Assembly: GCA_017480285.1 (NCBI GenBank)
Contig: JAFVAX010000039.1
Location: 20,850 to 84,849, forward strand
Source: Paludibacteraceae bacterium
Lineage (GTDB): Bacteria; Bacteroidota; Bacteroidia; Bacteroidales; Paludibacteraceae
Reading direction: 5' to 3'
Length of the DNA stretch: 64,000 bases
In this document: piece by piece, positions 50,461-60,800 of the stretch
How positions within the stretch are numbered: the first letter of the stretch is position 1
How the letters are laid out: every line of letters starts with the position of its first letter
Notes under the pieces: generated by a model
Told to the model about the DNA's origin: nothing
What the model saw: the letters and a program-made list of their open reading frames with translations, nothing else
The model's database searches: none
Translations under genes and position numbers: made by a program

Positions 50461-52214
50461 TATTGAATCTCTACTTCGTATGGCATACGAGCCATAATCT
50501 GCGGGCGTTCAGACAGTTGTTTCAACTGTTTAATTTTACGAATAAACACACGCTCTTCGTTGTCAGTGCCCTGCAACTTATTCATTATCTGAGTGAAGAT
50601 GTCTTCCTTTTCGCTATATGTCGATACTTTGTAGTCGTTCTCGATACCGGCTTTTCTTGCAGCGGCAAGTACGGCGTCGTTCACATCTCCAATCTTGTCA
50701 ACGAGTCCGATTCTCACACCTGCAGTGCCTGTCCAGACGCGTCCTTCAGCAATGGCTTTGATTTGCTCAATGGTCATTCTGCGACCGTCTGCACAACGCT
50801 TTACAAACAGTTCGTAGCCGCGATTGATTTCAGCCTGCATCATCCGTTGTTGCTCTGCGTTAAGACCCTTGTAGGTGGCATTGGCTTGGAAAAGTGAGTT
50901 GGTGTTAGTGCCGATACCATCGATGTCCAAACCTACTTTGTCGGTCAGTTTCTTCACATTGGGTATAAGTCCGAATATACCAATTGAACCGGTAAGTGTC
51001 AGCGGGCTTGCGAAGATGCTGTCTGCAACACATGAGATATAATATCCGCCTGATGCAGCATAGTCGCCCATAGAGACGATAAGCGGTTTCTTCTCTTTCA
51101 AAAGTGTGAGTGCGTGCCATATCTGCTCGCTTGCCATTGCGCTACCGCCCGGTGAATTGACGCGCAATACAACGGCTTTGACATCATCATCCTTGGCAAG
51201 TTTGTTTATCTCGCGAACAATCTTCTTTCCCACTATACCATCGTTGCCTGAGTCGTTGATATCGCCTTCGGCGTAGAGGATAGCAATCTCGTTTTTGCTC
51301 TTGTTCTCGCTTTTCTGAGCAAGTGAGAGCATGTCGGAATGGTGTAGCAGATGATAGTCTTCCGTACCGGTCAGTTTGGTAAGGATGGTTTTTATGTCCT
51401 GCATATAAATGAGTGAATCAACCATACCTAACTCTACAAGTTCTTCGGGTGCGGTAAGACCTAAGAAACGGTCGGCATACTCATTGAGTGTAGAGATATC
51501 TTTTGCTCGTGAGGCTCCTGTTTCTTCGCGGACAACCGACCACATACCATCAATCATCTCCTTGTATTGCAGTTTGTTAGGTTCGCTCATTGAAGTGCGG
51601 ATGAATGGTTCGACGGCTGATTTGAAAGTACCAACTTTGAACACTTGCATCTCTACGCCCACTTTTTCCATCAATCGCGAGTAGAACATTACATTTGCTG
51701 CCATACCGCACCAATCAAGCGAACCGTTGCTGTTCAGATACACTTTGTCGGCAACAGAAGCGAGGTAGTATGAGCCTTGACCATAGTTTTCGGCGTATGC
51801 GATGATGAACTTGCCTGACTCTTTGAAGTCGAGTAGCGCATCGCGAATAGATTTTTTAATTGCATAACCGCAGGCAAGTTCTCCGCCACGGAGGTAGATA
51901 CCATCGATTTTTTCGTTCTCTTTGGCTTTCTTGATGTTGTCGATGATGTCGTTCAGTCCGATAGGTTGGTCGGCATCCGGATCGCGAAGCATTTGCAGGT
52001 ACGACGAATAGTCGTCAGTAGCATTATCTACGACACTTCCGCTAAGGCTCAGCACATACACGCTATGCTCTTGGGCTACGGTAGTGGATGACGAACTACT
52101 GCTTGCAAGTGCTATCATTGACACGAGCCAAACAGTCATAAAAAAGCCACCGATACAGCAAAAAATTGTTAGGCCGACAATAGTGGCAAAAGTGAATTTT
52201 AGAAAATCTTTCAT
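50460..52214 (-). CDS. sppA: signal peptide peptidase SppA, 67-kDa type
   Basis: The 584-residue product has one N-terminal membrane span (residues about 8-35), then two tandem Clp-like peptidase domains. The first has the Lys of the Ser/Lys dyad near DGIYLRGGELACGYAIKKSI and AYAENYGQGSYYLASVADKV, and the second has the Ser in VSMGDYAASGGYYISCVADS. The enzyme degrades cleaved signal peptides in the membrane. The length is as expected for the long form. It overlaps lpxK and has a consensus promoter upstream. Confidence 0.95.
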   Translation of the reverse strand: MKDFLKFTFATIVGLTIFCCIGGFFMTVWLVSMIALASSSSSSTTVAQEHSVYVLSLSGSVVDNATDDYSSYLQMLRDPDADQPIGLNDIIDNIKKAKENEKIDGIYLRGGELACGYAIKKSIRDALLDFKESGKFIIAYAENYGQGSYYLASVADKVYLNSNGSLDWCGMAANVMFYSRLMEKVGVEMQVFKVGTFKSAVEPFIRTSMSEPNKLQYKEMIDGMWSVVREETGASRAKDISTLNEYADRFLGLTAPEELVELGMVDSLIYMQDIKTILTKLTGTEDYHLLHHSDMLSLAQKSENKSKNEIAILYAEGDINDSGNDGIVGKKIVREINKLAKDDDVKAVVLRVNSPGGSAMASEQIWHALTLLKEKKPLIVSMGDYAASGGYYISCVADSIFASPLTLTGSIGIFGLIPNVKKLTDKVGLDIDGIGTNTNSLFQANATYKGLNAEQQRMMQAEINRGYELFVKRCADGRRMTIEQIKAIAEGRVWTGTAGVRIGLVDKIGDVNDAVLAAARKAGIENDYKVSTYSEKEDIFTQIMNKLQGTDNEERVFIRKIKQLKQLSERPQIMARMPYEVEIQ

Positions 52215-52269
52215 AGACAGTTTATTTTTTTAGATTTATTGTTTTTGAGATAGCCCCTTAATCAATACA

Positions 52270-52301
52270 CAAATTTATCTGTTTTTTTTTATAAATGCAA
52301 A
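52270..52301 (-). promoter_or_regulatory. promoter of sppA-lpxK
   Basis: On the minus strand, TTTG (52298-52301) and TAAATTTG (52270-52277) are 20 nt apart. Confidence 0.85.
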
Positions 52302-52364
52302 TATTTTGGTGTTTTTTTGTCCAAATCCATACTTTTTTACCCACATTTGGACGAAAAACGGTTA

Positions 52365-53186
52365 TCAACTAAATATAAACATTTTGTTGTCGATTGACAA
52401 AAGAGTGTCGTTCAGATTTTCGGGAAGATGCTTGAAAAGAGCGAAGACTGATGCACCGCTACCGGTCATGAGAGCGAAACTTGCGCCTAAGTCGTACATC
52501 GTCTGTTTGGTTTTCTCTATCGTAGGGGAAAGCGGGAAAACACTATCTTCAAAGTCGTTACGGAGTCTGCCTTGCCAACTTGAGACATCTTGACTTAATA
52601 TCTCGCAGACATTTTCTTTTGGCAGTTGCGGACGGATTCGGCTATATGCTTGTGCGGTACTGACAGATACTTGTGGTTTGGCAATTACCAAATGCCAATC
52701 GTTGAGGTTTAAGTCAATAGGTGTGAGAATATCGCCTTTGCCTGTGGCATAACAAGGTGTGTTCTCTATGAAGAAGGCACAGTCTGCACCAAAACGGCTT
52801 ACTATATTTTTAAGTTCCGTCTTACTTAAGTTTAGACCAAAGAGTTTGTTTATTGCTTTTGCCGTTGCGGCGGCATCGCTACTGCCTCCACCAAGTCCAG
52901 CACCCGTTGGGATATGTTTCTCATACTGTATATCAACGCCTTGTATGTCAAACTGCCGTTGCATCTCAAGGGCGACACGGTAGATAAGGTTGTCTTGGTC
53001 GGAACAAGGTTTGTCTAAGTTTAGTGGTGTGAGTTGGATACGCTTGTCGTTTCGGGCAGTTATCTGCAGCTTGTCGCACAACCTCAAAACGGGGAAGAAC
53101 ACCGTTTCGAGGTTGTGGTAGCCGTCTTGCCGTTTGCTAACGACATTGAGTCCGACATTTATTTTTGCGTTGGCATTTATAAGCAT
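52365..53186 (-). CDS. ispE: 4-diphosphocytidyl-2-C-methyl-D-erythritol kinase
   Basis: The 273-residue GHMP kinase has the ATP-binding motif PTGAGLGGGSSDAAATAKAI near residue 92, the N-terminal NAKINVGLNVVSKRQDGYHN, and a C-terminal MTGSGASVFALF. It phosphorylates an intermediate in the methylerythritol phosphate route to isoprenoids. It lies 11 bp after serS, most likely in the same transcript. Length is normal. Confidence 0.95.
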   Translation of the reverse strand: MLINANAKINVGLNVVSKRQDGYHNLETVFFPVLRLCDKLQITARNDKRIQLTPLNLDKPCSDQDNLIYRVALEMQRQFDIQGVDIQYEKHIPTGAGLGGGSSDAAATAKAINKLFGLNLSKTELKNIVSRFGADCAFFIENTPCYATGKGDILTPIDLNLNDWHLVIAKPQVSVSTAQAYSRIRPQLPKENVCEILSQDVSSWQGRLRNDFEDSVFPLSPTIEKTKQTMYDLGASFALMTGSGASVFALFKHLPENLNDTLLSIDNKMFIFS

Positions 53187-53197
53187 GTGTGTATCTA

Positions 53198-54514
53198 TTA
53201 CTCAATCCATTCAAACCCTGTGTATGGTTGCAGGGCGGCGGGGATATGTATGCCACGTTCGGTTTGGTTGTTCTCAAGCAGTGCTGCTACGATACGGGGA
53301 AGGGCTAATGCCGAACCGTTGAGTGTATGGCAGAGTGTTACTTTCTTGTCGTCTTGACGGCGATAGCGGCAATGCAGACGGTTGGCTTGGTAAGTGTCGA
53401 AATTAGAAGTTGAACTGACTTCAAGCCAGCGGTGCTGTGCTTCGGAATAGACTTCGAAATCGTAGCATAGTGCGGCGGTGAACGACATATCGCCACCACA
53501 CAGACGCAGTATGCGGTATGGGAGCTCCAATTTCTGCAACAGGTCTTCCACATGTTGAAGCATCTCTTTGTGGGACTCGTCGGAGTGTTCGGGTGTGTCG
53601 ATACGCACAATCTCAATTTTTGAGAACTCGTGCAGACGGTTCAGTCCGCGTACATCTTTGCCATAACTGCCTGCTTCGCGACGGAAACATTCGGTGTAAG
53701 CGCAGTTCTTTATCGGCAGGTCTTTCTCTTCGAGGATGACATCGCGATATAGGTTGGTAACAGGCACTTCGGCTGTCGGGATGAGATAGAGATCGTCCAC
53801 CTCGCAGTGGTACATCTGCCCTTCTTTGTCGGGTAGTTGTCCTGTGCCATAGCCTGATGCGGCATTGACAACCGTTGGTGGCATAATCTCTGTATATCCG
53901 GCTTTGTTGGCTTCTGCAAGGAAGAAGTTGATAAGTGCTCGTTGCAGTTGTGCGCCCTTACCGATATATACGGGGAAGCCTGCACCCGAAATCTTTACGC
54001 CGAGGTCGAAGTCAATGAGGTTATATTTTTTTGCCAGTTCCCAGTGTGGCAGTTTGGCTTGGTCGTTTTTGACATCGCCTTTCCAGTTGCCCACTGTCGA
54101 GCCTTCGGGGCATTCACCAACATTGCTTTTAACCACGAGGTTGTCCTCGGCGGCTGTGCCTTCAGGAACGATGTCGTATGGCACATTAGGGATGGTTAGC
54201 AATAGGTCTGTTAGGCGTTTCTCTGCTTCAGCCATTTCCGCTTCATACTGTTGTATGTTTTGTTTGAGTGTTCCTGTCTGTTGTTTGGCGGCATCTGCCT
54301 CAGCGCGTTTGCCTTCTTTGTAGAAGTTGCCTATCTCTTTGGCGATACGGTTCATCTGTGCCTGTGCATCGTCTTTCTTCTGTTGGCAGGCTTTACGGGT
54401 AGCGTCGATCTCCTGCACTTGTCTGATGGCTTCTTCAGCACCGGCAAAATGTTTTTTCTTCAATCCGGCAATGATAGATTGAGGATTATCGTTTATTTGT
54501 TTTAATGTGAGCAT
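53198..54514 (-). CDS. serS: seryl-tRNA synthetase
   Basis: The 438-residue class II synthetase has the long N-terminal coiled-coil arm (residues about 28-105, rich in Lys, Gln and Ala). The class II core follows with motif 2 (YTECFRREAGSYGKDVRGLN, HEFSKIEIVRI) and motif 3 (NGSALALPRIVAALLENNQT). It charges tRNA-Ser and is followed by ispE. A GTLKQNIQQYEAEMAEAEKR stretch forms the second helix of the arm. No defect is seen. Confidence 0.97.
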   Translation of the reverse strand: MLTLKQINDNPQSIIAGLKKKHFAGAEEAIRQVQEIDATRKACQQKKDDAQAQMNRIAKEIGNFYKEGKRAEADAAKQQTGTLKQNIQQYEAEMAEAEKRLTDLLLTIPNVPYDIVPEGTAAEDNLVVKSNVGECPEGSTVGNWKGDVKNDQAKLPHWELAKKYNLIDFDLGVKISGAGFPVYIGKGAQLQRALINFFLAEANKAGYTEIMPPTVVNAASGYGTGQLPDKEGQMYHCEVDDLYLIPTAEVPVTNLYRDVILEEKDLPIKNCAYTECFRREAGSYGKDVRGLNRLHEFSKIEIVRIDTPEHSDESHKEMLQHVEDLLQKLELPYRILRLCGGDMSFTAALCYDFEVYSEAQHRWLEVSSTSNFDTYQANRLHCRYRRQDDKKVTLCHTLNGSALALPRIVAALLENNQTERGIHIPAALQPYTGFEWIE

Positions 54515-54582
54515 AGTTTTGATGATTTGATATTTGGTAGTTTTGATATTGCATTGCGTATTAAACTCTTATGGAGTGAGTC

Positions 54583-54706
54583 CTCATGCTGCACGTTTAC
54601 GATGCGAATACTTGGAGCAACTTGTTTCAGCATCTTATTCCATTTTCAGATTCTGAACTTCGTCAGAATGAGAGTTTAGATTCTGACCTTCGTCAGAATG
54701 AGGGTT
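54583..54706. repeat. dispersed palindromic repeat cluster upstream of serS
   Basis: A shortened copy of the 80-bp unit (54586-54635) is followed by two copies of TTCTGA-CTTCG-TCAGAA type (about 54652-54702). The rest of the spacer is AT-rich and includes the rpmA terminator. Confidence 0.75.
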
Positions 54707-54747
54707 TTGCACGCAACGAAATACTAATTATTAACTATTAATTAAAA

Positions 54748-54781
54748 AACTCCTCTCCCCATAAGAACAGGGAGGGGAGTT
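54748..54781 (-). terminator. terminator of rplU-rpmA
   Basis: AACTCCTCTCCC and GGGAGGGGAGTT pair over 12 bp with one G-T pair. On the minus strand a TTTTTAATTAAT stretch follows. Confidence 0.85.
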
Positions 54782-54809
54782 GTAGTTTTCATTTTAGCAT
54801 TCTTGCTTA

Positions 54810-55070
54810 TTAAGCCTCGATAGGCTGGATGCTAACGAACGATTTGTCGTTTTTCTTGCGTGTGAAGGTAACAATACCGTCTTTGAGGGCGAACAGAGTA
54901 TGGTCTGAGCCCATCCCCATGTTCTCACCCGGGTAATGAACAGTACCGCGTTGACGAACGATGATGTTGCCGGCTTTAGCGAACTGACCGCCAAATATCT
55001 TCACTCCAAGTCGTTTGCTTTCTGATTCACGGCCGTTCTTTGACGAGCCGACACCTTTCTTTTGAGCCAT
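54810..55070 (-). CDS. rpmA: 50S ribosomal protein L27
   Basis: The 86-residue product has the L27 pattern [38 protein letters not shown] and [17 protein letters not shown]-like stretch (here [16 protein letters not shown]). It starts directly after Met with AQKKG and has no N-terminal prosequence of the type cleaved in Firmicutes. L27 reaches into the peptidyl transferase centre. It follows rplU by 60 bp. Confidence 0.97.
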   Translation of the reverse strand: MAQKKGVGSSKNGRESESKRLGVKIFGGQFAKAGNIIVRQRGTVHYPGENMGMGSDHTLFALKDGIVTFTRKKNDKSFVSIQPIEA

Positions 55071-55130
55071 AATTTTTTGTTTTTTAAGTTATAAGCGATA
55101 GGATTTTGTCCGTTCGGCTTATCACTGATT

Positions 55131-55448
55131 TTACAATACGATTTCTTTTACGAGAACTTCGGTGAAGTCCTGACGATGACCATTGAGTTTCTTATAGCCT
55201 TTGCGGCGTTTCTTGTGGAAAACCAACACTTTGTCGCCACGAACCTCTTGGTCCAGAATCTCGGCTACTACTTTTGCGCCACTGACTGTTGGTGTGCCTA
55301 CGGTTACTGCTCCGTTGTTATCAACGAGCAAAACTTTGTCAAACTCTACCGTTTCGCCTACTTCATGCTCGGCTTTGCGGTGAATGAACAACTTCTTTCC
55401 GGCTTCAGCGCGGAACTGTTGTCCTTGCATTTCTACGATTGCGTACAT
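55131..55448 (-). CDS. rplU: 50S ribosomal protein L21
   Basis: The 105-residue product has typical L21 segments: [20 protein letters not shown] at the start, [20 protein letters not shown] in the middle, and [19 protein letters not shown] at the C-terminus, which binds 23S rRNA. It is the first gene of the rplU-rpmA operon, with a consensus promoter about 105 bp upstream. Confidence 0.97.
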   Translation of the reverse strand: MYAIVEMQGQQFRAEAGKKLFIHRKAEHEVGETVEFDKVLLVDNNGAVTVGTPTVSGAKVVAEILDQEVRGDKVLVFHKKRRKGYKKLNGHRQDFTEVLVKEIVL

Positions 55449-55553
55449 TGTTGTTTTTTAGTACATTAAATTAAGTCGGGTAGGCGAGGCAAATCATCTC
55501 TGCGACGATAAGTTGCTACTTCTATTTGAGCCTACTTGCGAAAAAAGCGATTG

Positions 55554-55585
55554 CAAAGATACAAAAAATTATTCATATTTGCAAG
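55554..55585 (-). promoter_or_regulatory. promoter of rplU-rpmA
   Basis: On the minus strand, CTTG (55582-55585) and TATCTTTG (55554-55561) are 20 nt apart. The leader of about 100 nt may hold regulation by L21, but I see no clear motif. Confidence 0.75.
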
Positions 55586-55599
55586 TTTTTTGTTGAAAA

Positions 55600-55632
55600 T
55601 TTGTTTTTTTTGTGATTTTTTGTATATTTTTG
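55600..55632 (+). promoter_or_regulatory. promoter of the antitoxin gene
   Basis: TTTG at 55600-55603 and TATTTTTG at 55625-55632 are 21 nt apart. It points to the small gene at 55672. Confidence 0.6.
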
Positions 55633-55671
55633 TGATAGTTAAACTATATAATTCAAACAAATTAAGGTTTT

Positions 55672-55890
55672 ATGGTTGCAACTCAATTAAATTCAACTCA
55701 ATTGTACTTACTGCAATTATTCTCTTTCTCTCAAACCGAAGAAAGTAAATTAGAATTTCAAAACGTGGTGCTGTCTTACTATCAAAATAAAGTATCGAAA
55801 CGTGCGAATGAGTTATGGAAAAAGTTGGATTTAGATCAACAAAAATTAGACGAAATGTGTAATATTCACGAACGTCTTCCTTACAAATGA
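55672..55890 (+). CDS. antitoxin-like small protein
   Basis: The 72-residue helical protein reads MVATQLNSTQLYLLQLFSFS, then ELWKKLDLDQQKLDEMCNIH. It resembles small antitoxins that accompany PIN-domain toxins in Bacteroidetes. Its stop overlaps the start of the toxin gene (ATGA), the usual layout. The start of the frame is a short Asn/Thr/Gln-rich stretch, perhaps DNA-binding. The partner toxin is broken, so this is a remnant pair. Confidence 0.7.
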   Translation: MVATQLNSTQLYLLQLFSFSQTEESKLEFQNVVLSYYQNKVSKRANELWKKLDLDQQKLDEMCNIHERLPYK

Positions 55891-55997
55891 AAATTGTTCT
55901 TGATACTAATTGCTTGTTACAAATCATCTTCCCCCAGTCTTACCATAAAGAAGTGTGGGATGCGTTCTTTGCGCAACAATATGTGTTATGTTTTTAA
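55887..55997 (+). pseudogene. truncated PIN-domain toxin
   Basis: Only 36 codons are present: MKIVLDTNCLLQIIFPQSYH, then the frame stops at 55997 (LCF). The start has the PIN signature (VLDTN with the first metal Asp), but the remaining acidic residues and about 100 residues are missing. The lost part is replaced by repeat sequence. It cannot be an active nuclease. Confidence 0.8.
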
Positions 55998-56017
55998 TAG
56001 TTTTTTGAAAGGTAGTT

Positions 56018-56100
56018 ATAGACCGCTACGCTGTTGGAGAAAGTGAAAGTCCAACAGTGAAGCGGTCTAATATCCAATAGTGAATACGTTCAAATATCAA
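56018..56100. repeat. repeat units at the break point of the PIN gene
   Basis: CGCTACGCTGTTGGA, its complement-like CCAACAGTGAAGCGGTCT, and CAATAGTGAATACGTTC follow each other. They belong to the CCAACAGCGAAGCG family seen near 22912 and 35740, here in both orientations. Confidence 0.7.
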
Positions 56101-56102
56101 AT

Positions 56103-57872
56103 TCACCTTTCACTTTTCTCGTATTCTTTTTCCAAGTATTTGGCTTGTCGTAGTGCTTGTTTGGGTGTGAGGTCGCGTAGGACATCTTTGAGGTCGGGTA
56201 TCATAACGACAGTGCCTGAGGGTATGTCAGTTGCGCTTACCAAGCGGTCGGAGTTGGCTTCGTAGATATATACCCAGTATGCAGGTTCTTTGTACCATTT
56301 CTCTGCAAGTGTGCGTAGCGTTACACCTTCGGTGATTTTCTCTTCGCCAAGGAACTCGGTATAGAGTTTGCCGTAGTTTTTCTGCCAAGTCTCGTTGAGC
56401 GCAACCACTTGAATAGTAGTATCTTCTTCGTAGGGCATCGGCACTATCTCCACTCGTCGGTCGTAGGCTTGCTGATGTTTTCCGCTGTAGTGGAACGGTT
56501 CTGTTGCACCGTAGGAATTGACGATGAGTTGTCGTTTCTGTACACCTTTCTTCTGTAGCATGTCAGCCACTGCTTGTGCTCGACGCAGTGCAAGTCGTTG
56601 GTTGTAACTGTCGCTACCCATTGAGCAGGCATGTCCGTTAACTGCTACTCGCAGGTTAGGATACTGACGGAGGGTGAATGCGACAGAGTCGAGTATGTAT
56701 GCCGGTTCAAGTATAGGCTTGTAGTCGTCGTAGTGGAACCAGATGACGCTTGCTTGCAGCATCTTGTGGATGTTCTCGTGTGCACGCTCGGTCTGGCGTT
56801 TTCTCACTACAACAGCCGAGTCTTCGGTTGTGGCAGGGCAGAAAAGGACAGTGTCGTGAAGTATGGTCTCGATATAGACGGTGTCAATCTTGCCTTGTGT
56901 CTCGGGCAGGTACTTCTTAATTTTTCGATACTGTCGTTGTGCCTTGCGTTGTTTCTCTCGCTCTGTCAGTTTTGGGGCGATGCGGATACCAAGTTTCAGA
57001 CCTGCCGACCAAAGATGGACACTGCTGACATGGTTGGTTCCGACAAGTCCGTTGTAAGTGTTCATGAAACTGCCATAATTGTTTTCACTACGGGCAAAAC
57101 CCAGTTCGGGGCGATTGCTTTTCTTTGTTTTGACCATATCGTTCAGAGTATAGTCGGCATACAGACCTACAGTGAGGTCAACCCGTTTGTTCACTTGTAT
57201 AAGCATGCCGATGTCGAAATATCCGGCAACATTTATCAGACTCAAATCTTCAATGCGGTCTTTTTGCGTGTAAGTCTCTGTCTCATAGCGGTTAGGCAGG
57301 TCGTGCATCGTAACATCCCAGAAAGGATAGTAGGCAGTATGTGTGAGGCTGCCTTTGTTGTGGTTGTATTCTGCATTCAAGAGAGCATTGACTCTCAGTC
57401 CTAAATCGCCGTACAGACCAAATTTTTTAGGTTTGTATTTGAAAGCAATGCCTATAGGAATGCCCAGTTCAAGAAGGCGCTGCGTCTCACGCCAACTGTC
57501 AAACTCTATTCTGTGATTATATTGCTGATTTTGATAGTCGGTGAGGTTGTTCCAAAACATATCGTCAGTCAGTGCGGCTCTTGAACTGTAATAAGAGAAT
57601 TGCAACCCTGTTTGGATACCTATGTATGGGTTGAAGAAATAAGCATATTCAGCCTGAACGCCAAAACTTGGTTGCAGGTATGCCTTACCGCCTTCAAGAC
57701 GATAACCTAAACTGCCGACACCACCATTGAGGTAGAGACCAATGAAATGTCCTTTGTCGTATTTCTCCCGTTTTGGTCGAACGGTTTTCTTCTTTTGAGC
57801 ACTCAATGTGGCGAAGGGTATGATGGTTAGTAGCAACCCTAAAACGATAAATGCAAGACAGGTCTTTTTCAT
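56103..57872 (-). CDS. outer membrane barrel protein with OmpA-like and LysM-like C-terminal domains
   Basis: The 589-residue product has a signal peptide (LAFIVLGLLLTIIPFATLSAQ). An N-terminal beta-barrel follows (residues about 40-310, with GHFIGLYLNGGVGSLGYRLE and YGDLGLRVNALLNAEYNHNK). After a basic linker, an OmpA-type peptidoglycan-binding domain contains LRVAVNGHACSMGSDSYNQR and ALRRAQAVADML. A C-terminal LysM-like module (EGVTLRTLAEKWYKEPAYWV) is present. It probably anchors the outer membrane to the cell wall. It overlaps the next gene upstream by 4 bp (ATGA), suggesting it acts with the large surface protein. Confidence 0.85.
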   Translation of the reverse strand: MKKTCLAFIVLGLLLTIIPFATLSAQKKKTVRPKREKYDKGHFIGLYLNGGVGSLGYRLEGGKAYLQPSFGVQAEYAYFFNPYIGIQTGLQFSYYSSRAALTDDMFWNNLTDYQNQQYNHRIEFDSWRETQRLLELGIPIGIAFKYKPKKFGLYGDLGLRVNALLNAEYNHNKGSLTHTAYYPFWDVTMHDLPNRYETETYTQKDRIEDLSLINVAGYFDIGMLIQVNKRVDLTVGLYADYTLNDMVKTKKSNRPELGFARSENNYGSFMNTYNGLVGTNHVSSVHLWSAGLKLGIRIAPKLTEREKQRKAQRQYRKIKKYLPETQGKIDTVYIETILHDTVLFCPATTEDSAVVVRKRQTERAHENIHKMLQASVIWFHYDDYKPILEPAYILDSVAFTLRQYPNLRVAVNGHACSMGSDSYNQRLALRRAQAVADMLQKKGVQKRQLIVNSYGATEPFHYSGKHQQAYDRRVEIVPMPYEEDTTIQVVALNETWQKNYGKLYTEFLGEEKITEGVTLRTLAEKWYKEPAYWVYIYEANSDRLVSATDIPSGTVVMIPDLKDVLRDLTPKQALRQAKYLEKEYEKSER

Positions 57873-60800
57873 AGTTGTATCATTTTTCGGGTGAATAGAT
57901 TGCCTTTTGCAGTACGGTATTGCAGGATGTAGATGCCTTGTGTTGCAGGCAAGTAGTCAAGTCTCATACCTTGAAGGTTGTAGATTGCTATTATCTGAGC
58001 ATCCGTAAGTACGCTTTCGAGGTCTGCTGCGGGGCGTACAACGACATTACAAGAGCGGTATTGGCGACCGTCGGTATCGGTTAAAACAACGAAATAAACG
58101 CCGTTCAAACCGCCTTCTTCGTAGTAGGTCTGGTCGGTTTGTCCTTCAAGCAGTATGTCGTCTTTGTACCATTGGTAGGTTGCATATTTGAGGTCAGTCT
58201 CTGCATCAGGCCAGCCGTTCTTGTCGTTGTTGTCAACATAGAGTACATCGCTCCATTTCTGATGCACATAGCCTGCGAGGTTCATACTGAAACTGAGGGT
58301 GTCGGTCTTCACTTCGCAACCGGTTGTGTCGTTAATTTCGTAGAGTTGCAGGTAAGCGGTGTATTCGCCGAGTGGCATCTTGACCGCCGGTATGGGTATC
58401 TCGTTTTTGTAGTAGAGAGTATCTTCGATGGCTGTCATTCCGACGCTGACGGCTACGGAATCGAACCATAGTCTGTAATGGTCAACCTTGCCGTGAAGGA
58501 CATTGTAGTTGAGGTGAATTATACTATCTTCCTGACAGAGTGCCCCAAGCGGTTCGACTTCGACAACGGGCACATCAAAGAGTTGGCATACAAGCGTTAC
58601 ATCATAGCGGCAACCGTTTGAGGTCTTGTCGTGCATAACGATACGCTCGCCTTCCGTACGGAATGTGATGTTCTGCTCTTTGCCGTCGTTGTATGTGTAG
58701 GTGAATGTGTAAGGCAGTGATGTACCGCAAACTACGACTGTTCGCTGTTCGTCAATCTCTCTGCCAATGGTTTTTCTCACTTCGCCTTCAGAGTTCATCC
58801 ATCTGTTGTTGCACTCTGCTGATTTGACTTGCCGTTTCAGAACGAGTGTAACAGGCAACTCAAATATAGTGGTGTCCGTGAGGTCGCAAGTGTAAGTTAC
58901 TGATTTCTGTCCGCCTTCTATTTGAGTAAGTTCAGTTAGAGTGCCTGCTGACTCTTTGAAAAGCACCCAACGATATGATACTGTTCCTTCGCCTGAAGCG
59001 ACTGCTGTTTCCGTGCCGTTGAAGACAACGGTGTTCTCTTGTGGCTTAAGACATATATTCTCATTGGCGGACTTGATAGCACCTACTGCAAACTGCTTAT
59101 ATACAATCAGTTTTACTTCGCCGCCTGATGCTGTCCAATCCATAAGCCCGGTATCGTCTTTTACCTCGCGAGTGAGAGTATTCTCACTTGAATAGGTGAG
59201 GCTTAAATCAGAAAGCGAGAGGGTAGGTTGGTTACTGTTTGCTAAAGGTTCTCCGTTTAGTAGCCAACGATACTGGTATCTGCCGTTGCCGCCTGTCGGT
59301 TTGGCTGTTTCGCCAATCTTTTCGTCAAGTGGCAATGTGCAGGTGGTTATCGTCTGTTCGGCAATAGAACCGGCATTAAGAACTTCAAAGACAACAAACT
59401 TTTTCTCTCCACGGCTCAGTTGGTGGCTTCCGGCACAGGTCTGATCCATCGCCTTGCGGGTGTAGGTATATTCGCCTGTCTCGGTGAATGAGAGTGGCAG
59501 TTCGGATGCATAGAAATCTGAAGGTATAATCTCTTTTTCCTCGTCTTGATTGATTGTATCGCCAGATACATAGTCAATATCTGTTTTTGTCATAAACCAT
59601 CGATACCAATACGGACCTTTACCGCCCGTGGCATCCATCTCGCTTTTGACAATAGTATCTTTTGGTATGCCATAGATGGTATCTACTTTCGTATCTAAAG
59701 CACCCGGGTTGAAATCGCTATACACATTGATGAAGAAACGGCCGTCGGAACGGACATTGTCGAGTTGGCATTTTTGGTCGTGAACATCGCGAATATACAT
59801 AAACCTGCCATCGTGATAAGTATCAATCTGGTATTTATGATAATCGGTGTAGTTGAGAACTATCTTGTCAAGATATACGGTATCTTCATACTCGCCATCG
59901 TTATTGCGGTCGAAGAGTTGATAACGGGTCAGAGTGTAGATATATGGAAAATCTTCTTGATCGTCGTTCTTTCCGCCAGATGCATCTCTGTAGTTTTCAA
60001 GCACTTTGGTTATTTTGACTTTCTCTCCGTTGCAGAAGGTGTGTTCTCCACCAACATAGCCGGCATTGAAAGCGTCGTAGCCCGGCACTTGAACGAGTAC
60101 GCCTCTAAGAGCACCGTTAAGATTGATGGTCAGCACTATGTCGCGGTTGCTGCAAGGACGATGAACAGAGCCTGACGTATTGTTGGATATTTCTACTACT
60201 TCGTTGTCAGGCGAACTGAATTTCTGTCCGAGACTTGTAACGGCTTGGAAACCTCTGATCATCTTCTCCGCACGGTCGAAAGGTGGTTTGTCGGTATATA
60301 GCAAAAGCGGTGTAACGGAAACACCTGAAAAATCAGGTTGTTTGTCTGCAAAACAGGGCAGTTGAGGATAATAGTCTTTAGTCGTTTTCCATGCCCTTTG
60401 GTCTTTGAATATAGAGAACATGTCGGTTGTAAGTTCAATGCCGATGACTCCGTCAATGTCTGATACTCCGGCTTTCTGCCGACACATCTGCTGGTCGAAA
60501 TATACATTTGAGAATTGCGAGCCTGTTTCCGTTCCACCTGCAACAGCACCGATATTTGCGCCTTTGCCGACGGTGAGACCTATACAATATGAGTTTGCCA
60601 CTTTGCCGCGGTTCAGACCAACCAGACCGCCGACATACTCTCTTGCAGAGGAGATAAATCCGGCTTGATAACAATAACTGATGCTACCTTCGTTGAGTCC
60701 GACAAGTCCGCCTACATAGTCGGTCTCGTCAACAAGTATCTCCTCAAGGCTGAAGCAGCGTTGTATGTTACCGCGGTTGATACCCGCTATTGCACCAACA

